From: Camarhynchus parvulus
Lineage: Eukaryota > Chordata > Aves > Passeriformes > Thraupidae
Length of the DNA: 64,000 bases
Reading direction: 5' to 3'
Assembly (NCBI RefSeq): GCF_901933205.1
Contig: NC_044573.1
Span: 57,290,493-57,354,492, forward strand
Translations under genes and position numbers: made by a program
Notes under the pieces: model-generated
The model's input: the letters and a program-made list of their open reading frames with translations, nothing else
Told to the model about the DNA's origin: nothing
The model's database searches: none
Shown: in pieces, positions 62,669 to 64,000 of the stretch
How positions within the stretch are numbered: the stretch's first letter is position 1
Layout of the letters: every line of letters begins with the position of its first letter

Positions 62669-62769
62669 CTTTTTTGCTGCCTGTTCTTCTTCTACACCAT
62701 CCCCAATTACAACATATACTACTTTTCTGCCAAACCTTTGCATTATTCGTTCAAAGCAACTTTCTTTTC
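62669..62769 (-). CDS. EYA4: EYA4 alternative exon B (downstream member of mutually exclusive pair)
   Basis: This minus-strand exon follows a TTATCTTCCAG acceptor and ends AAG|GTAACC. It is also 101 bp, starts in the same phase as exon A (two bases completing glycine) and ends in phase 0. Its 33 codons read [24 protein letters not shown], then VEEEQAAKK. It matches exon A at 22 of 33 residues and keeps the GDG metal-binding motif, but swaps the flanking residues for more basic ones (RK for TN, KK for NQ). As I recall, this version resembles the single exon of the paralogues EYA1-3, so B is probably the ancestral type and A the diverged duplicate. Only 39 nt separate it from exon A, so A-to-B splicing is not expected. 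Confidence 0.95.
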
Positions 62770-62808
62770 CTGGAAGATAAATGAGATAAGAGTTCAGAGT
62801 GAAGTTAC
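62770..62808 (-). other. EYA4: 39-nt spacer intron between the alternative EYA4 exons
   Basis: Starts GTAACTTCACTC and ends TTTATCTTCCAG on the minus strand. It therefore holds both the donor of exon A and the acceptor of exon B. At 39 nt it is shorter than vertebrate introns that splice efficiently. The branch point for exon B must lie within it or inside exon A. Confidence 0.9.
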
Positions 62809-62909
62809 CTGATTAGCTGCATGTTCCTCATCTCGGCCATCTCCAATCACAACATAAGTTATGTTAGTGCCAAATCTGGACACTATACGCTCAAAACAGC
62901 TCTCTTTGC
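62809..62909 (-). CDS. EYA4: EYA4 alternative exon A (upstream member of mutually exclusive pair)
   Basis: Read on the minus strand, this 101-bp exon follows a TTTTTCAG acceptor and ends CAG|GTAACT. It begins with the last two bases of a glycine codon, followed by 33 codons: [24 protein letters not shown], then RDEEHAANQ. This is the EYA C-terminal (Eya/HAD-type tyrosine phosphatase) domain. The GDG aspartate followed by acidic residues corresponds to the last Mg2+-binding motif of the HAD fold. EYA proteins are nuclear and cytoplasmic transcription co-activators that partner SIX and DACH proteins and have phosphatase activity. The FGTNIT and RDEEHAANQ wording is what I recall for one human EYA4 isoform, which is why I call EYA4 rather than EYA1-3. 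The preceding exon should end in a phase-1 G and was not found up to 64000, so it probably lies beyond the window. Confidence 0.95.
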
Positions 62910-64000
62910 CTGAAAAACAATGCACTGTTTATTCAAGCTATCAAGTGAATTATGGCGAAGCCTTACAGAGGATTTTTGCATTGGTAAGACATTGCTACTA
63001 CTACTTTTAAGAAGTTCCCAACCTTGGGATTTAGAGCCAAATCTGGTAAGAAGCAATGGATTCCCTTAATAATACAAAGATGTTTCAGGTAAAATTAGAT
63101 CTCTTAATCATTACAGGAAAGCCACTAAGACAAAAGAATTAGCAGCACTACAAAAATGAATAGGTTAGCAAATGAATAATTGAATTTAAATATTTCCTGA
63201 TGATTGTAATAATATTCTTACAAGGAAAGCAGAAATTTTAATTCTAATGTATCTGCAACAATGAGTGATGTAGTAATGAAAAAACTTAATTAAATGATAA
63301 CTGAGGTAATAGCTCTGCCTGACGCTGCTAGAATATGCACTGCTTTTTCTCTCATGAAAATCATTTATGAAACATATTGCAATGCTTTTGTCAATGAAGT
63401 GACACATTCCATTCTATAAAGGTTGTCATAGATATAGATATGAAGCATTCCTGAACTGATGATTGGTAAAATTTGCAAAATTATCAGTCATTGTATTCTG
63501 CATCACAGTTCACGGGACTGACAGCTTCTCTTGGTTTACAGTTTTGGATGCAATTTCCATAAGCCATATATTTCCAAACCATAATGCACAAAAGGCACAC
63601 AGTTGTGAACAGAATGGAGAAGTGCCCTTTTGTTATCCAGCAACACAGGTTCTGTCAGAAACAGCTGCCATTCCTATCACTGATATACTGTGCCTCAGGA
63701 AAAGGTTTGTGAAGCTGTGGCCTGGCTTGCATAGAGCTGAAGGTCAGAGCAGAGGCTAATTTAACAGAATTTCTGCTCAGATTTGAATTCACAAAAAACT
63801 TTTCTTCATTCTTTTCTGCAAGTTCTTTGTTTTCTTCACCATACTGAGGAGTTCCTGAGGCTTTTAATCAGCATCTCTATTCCTTTAGGCATAATTGAAA
63901 ATAAGGTGAATTTGGAATTCTTTGACATAAACACATCTGAACACATGCAATGCCTAAATCTTATAACTAAAACTGCTACGTGTTAGGGAAGTGTTTTGGA
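62910..64000 (-). other. EYA4: EYA4 intron upstream of exon A (runs off the window)
   Basis: Intron sequence between exon A and the next upstream exon, which should encode the residues before the split glycine and ends outside the window. No EYA-like coding segment, repeat or structured element was recognised here. Confidence 0.8.

Noticed and set aside
62417..62784. Open frames on the plus strand over the EYA4 alternative exons
   Set aside because: These are antisense shadows. The minus-strand reading gives EYA4 codons with correct splice sites.
1..64000. CRISPR arrays, operons, phage or bacterial systems
   Set aside because: The window is vertebrate nuclear DNA with introns, LINEs and microsatellites; none of these apply.

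Overview
The window looks like avian nuclear DNA, probably from a neoavian or songbird-type genome. It is AT-rich and low in repeats. It carries CR1 LINE fragments with the typical bird 3' end (octamer repeats related to ATTCTATG), a solo endovirus LTR of a type I recall from passerine and other neoavian genomes, and a fossil L2. There is no bacterial or organellar gene organisation, and nearly all open frames are short chance frames.

The one gene I can establish is the 3' end of EYA4 (eyes absent homolog 4) on the minus strand, entering from the right edge. I see a pair of tandem 101-bp alternative exons (62809-62909 and 62669-62769), the terminal coding exon (60967-61047, ending in ELEYL-stop), and a 3' UTR of about 4 kb that probably ends near 57015. 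The two 101-bp exons have identical length and phase, encode alternative versions of the same segment of the phosphatase domain, and lie only 39 nt apart. Frame logic and lack of space both imply mutually exclusive splicing.

The remaining ~57 kb is intergenic. In mammals the region downstream of EYA4 leads toward TCF21, and I assume the same here, but no TCF21 exon is visible. It holds CR1 fragments (about 2715-3300, 5360-6203, 9387-9465, 26983-27785), an L2 fossil (44216-44310), a solo LTR (49368-49977), microsatellites, an unassigned repeat pair (40543-40634 and 42291-42382), and a CpG-island-like segment (about 45920-46720). Several segments have dense transcription-factor-like motifs and may be long-range enhancers: 7380-7570, 34920-34970, and 55286-56110 just beyond the EYA4 3' end. 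The regulatory calls are inference from motifs only. The EYA4 exon calls rest on directly readable codons, splice sites and phases.
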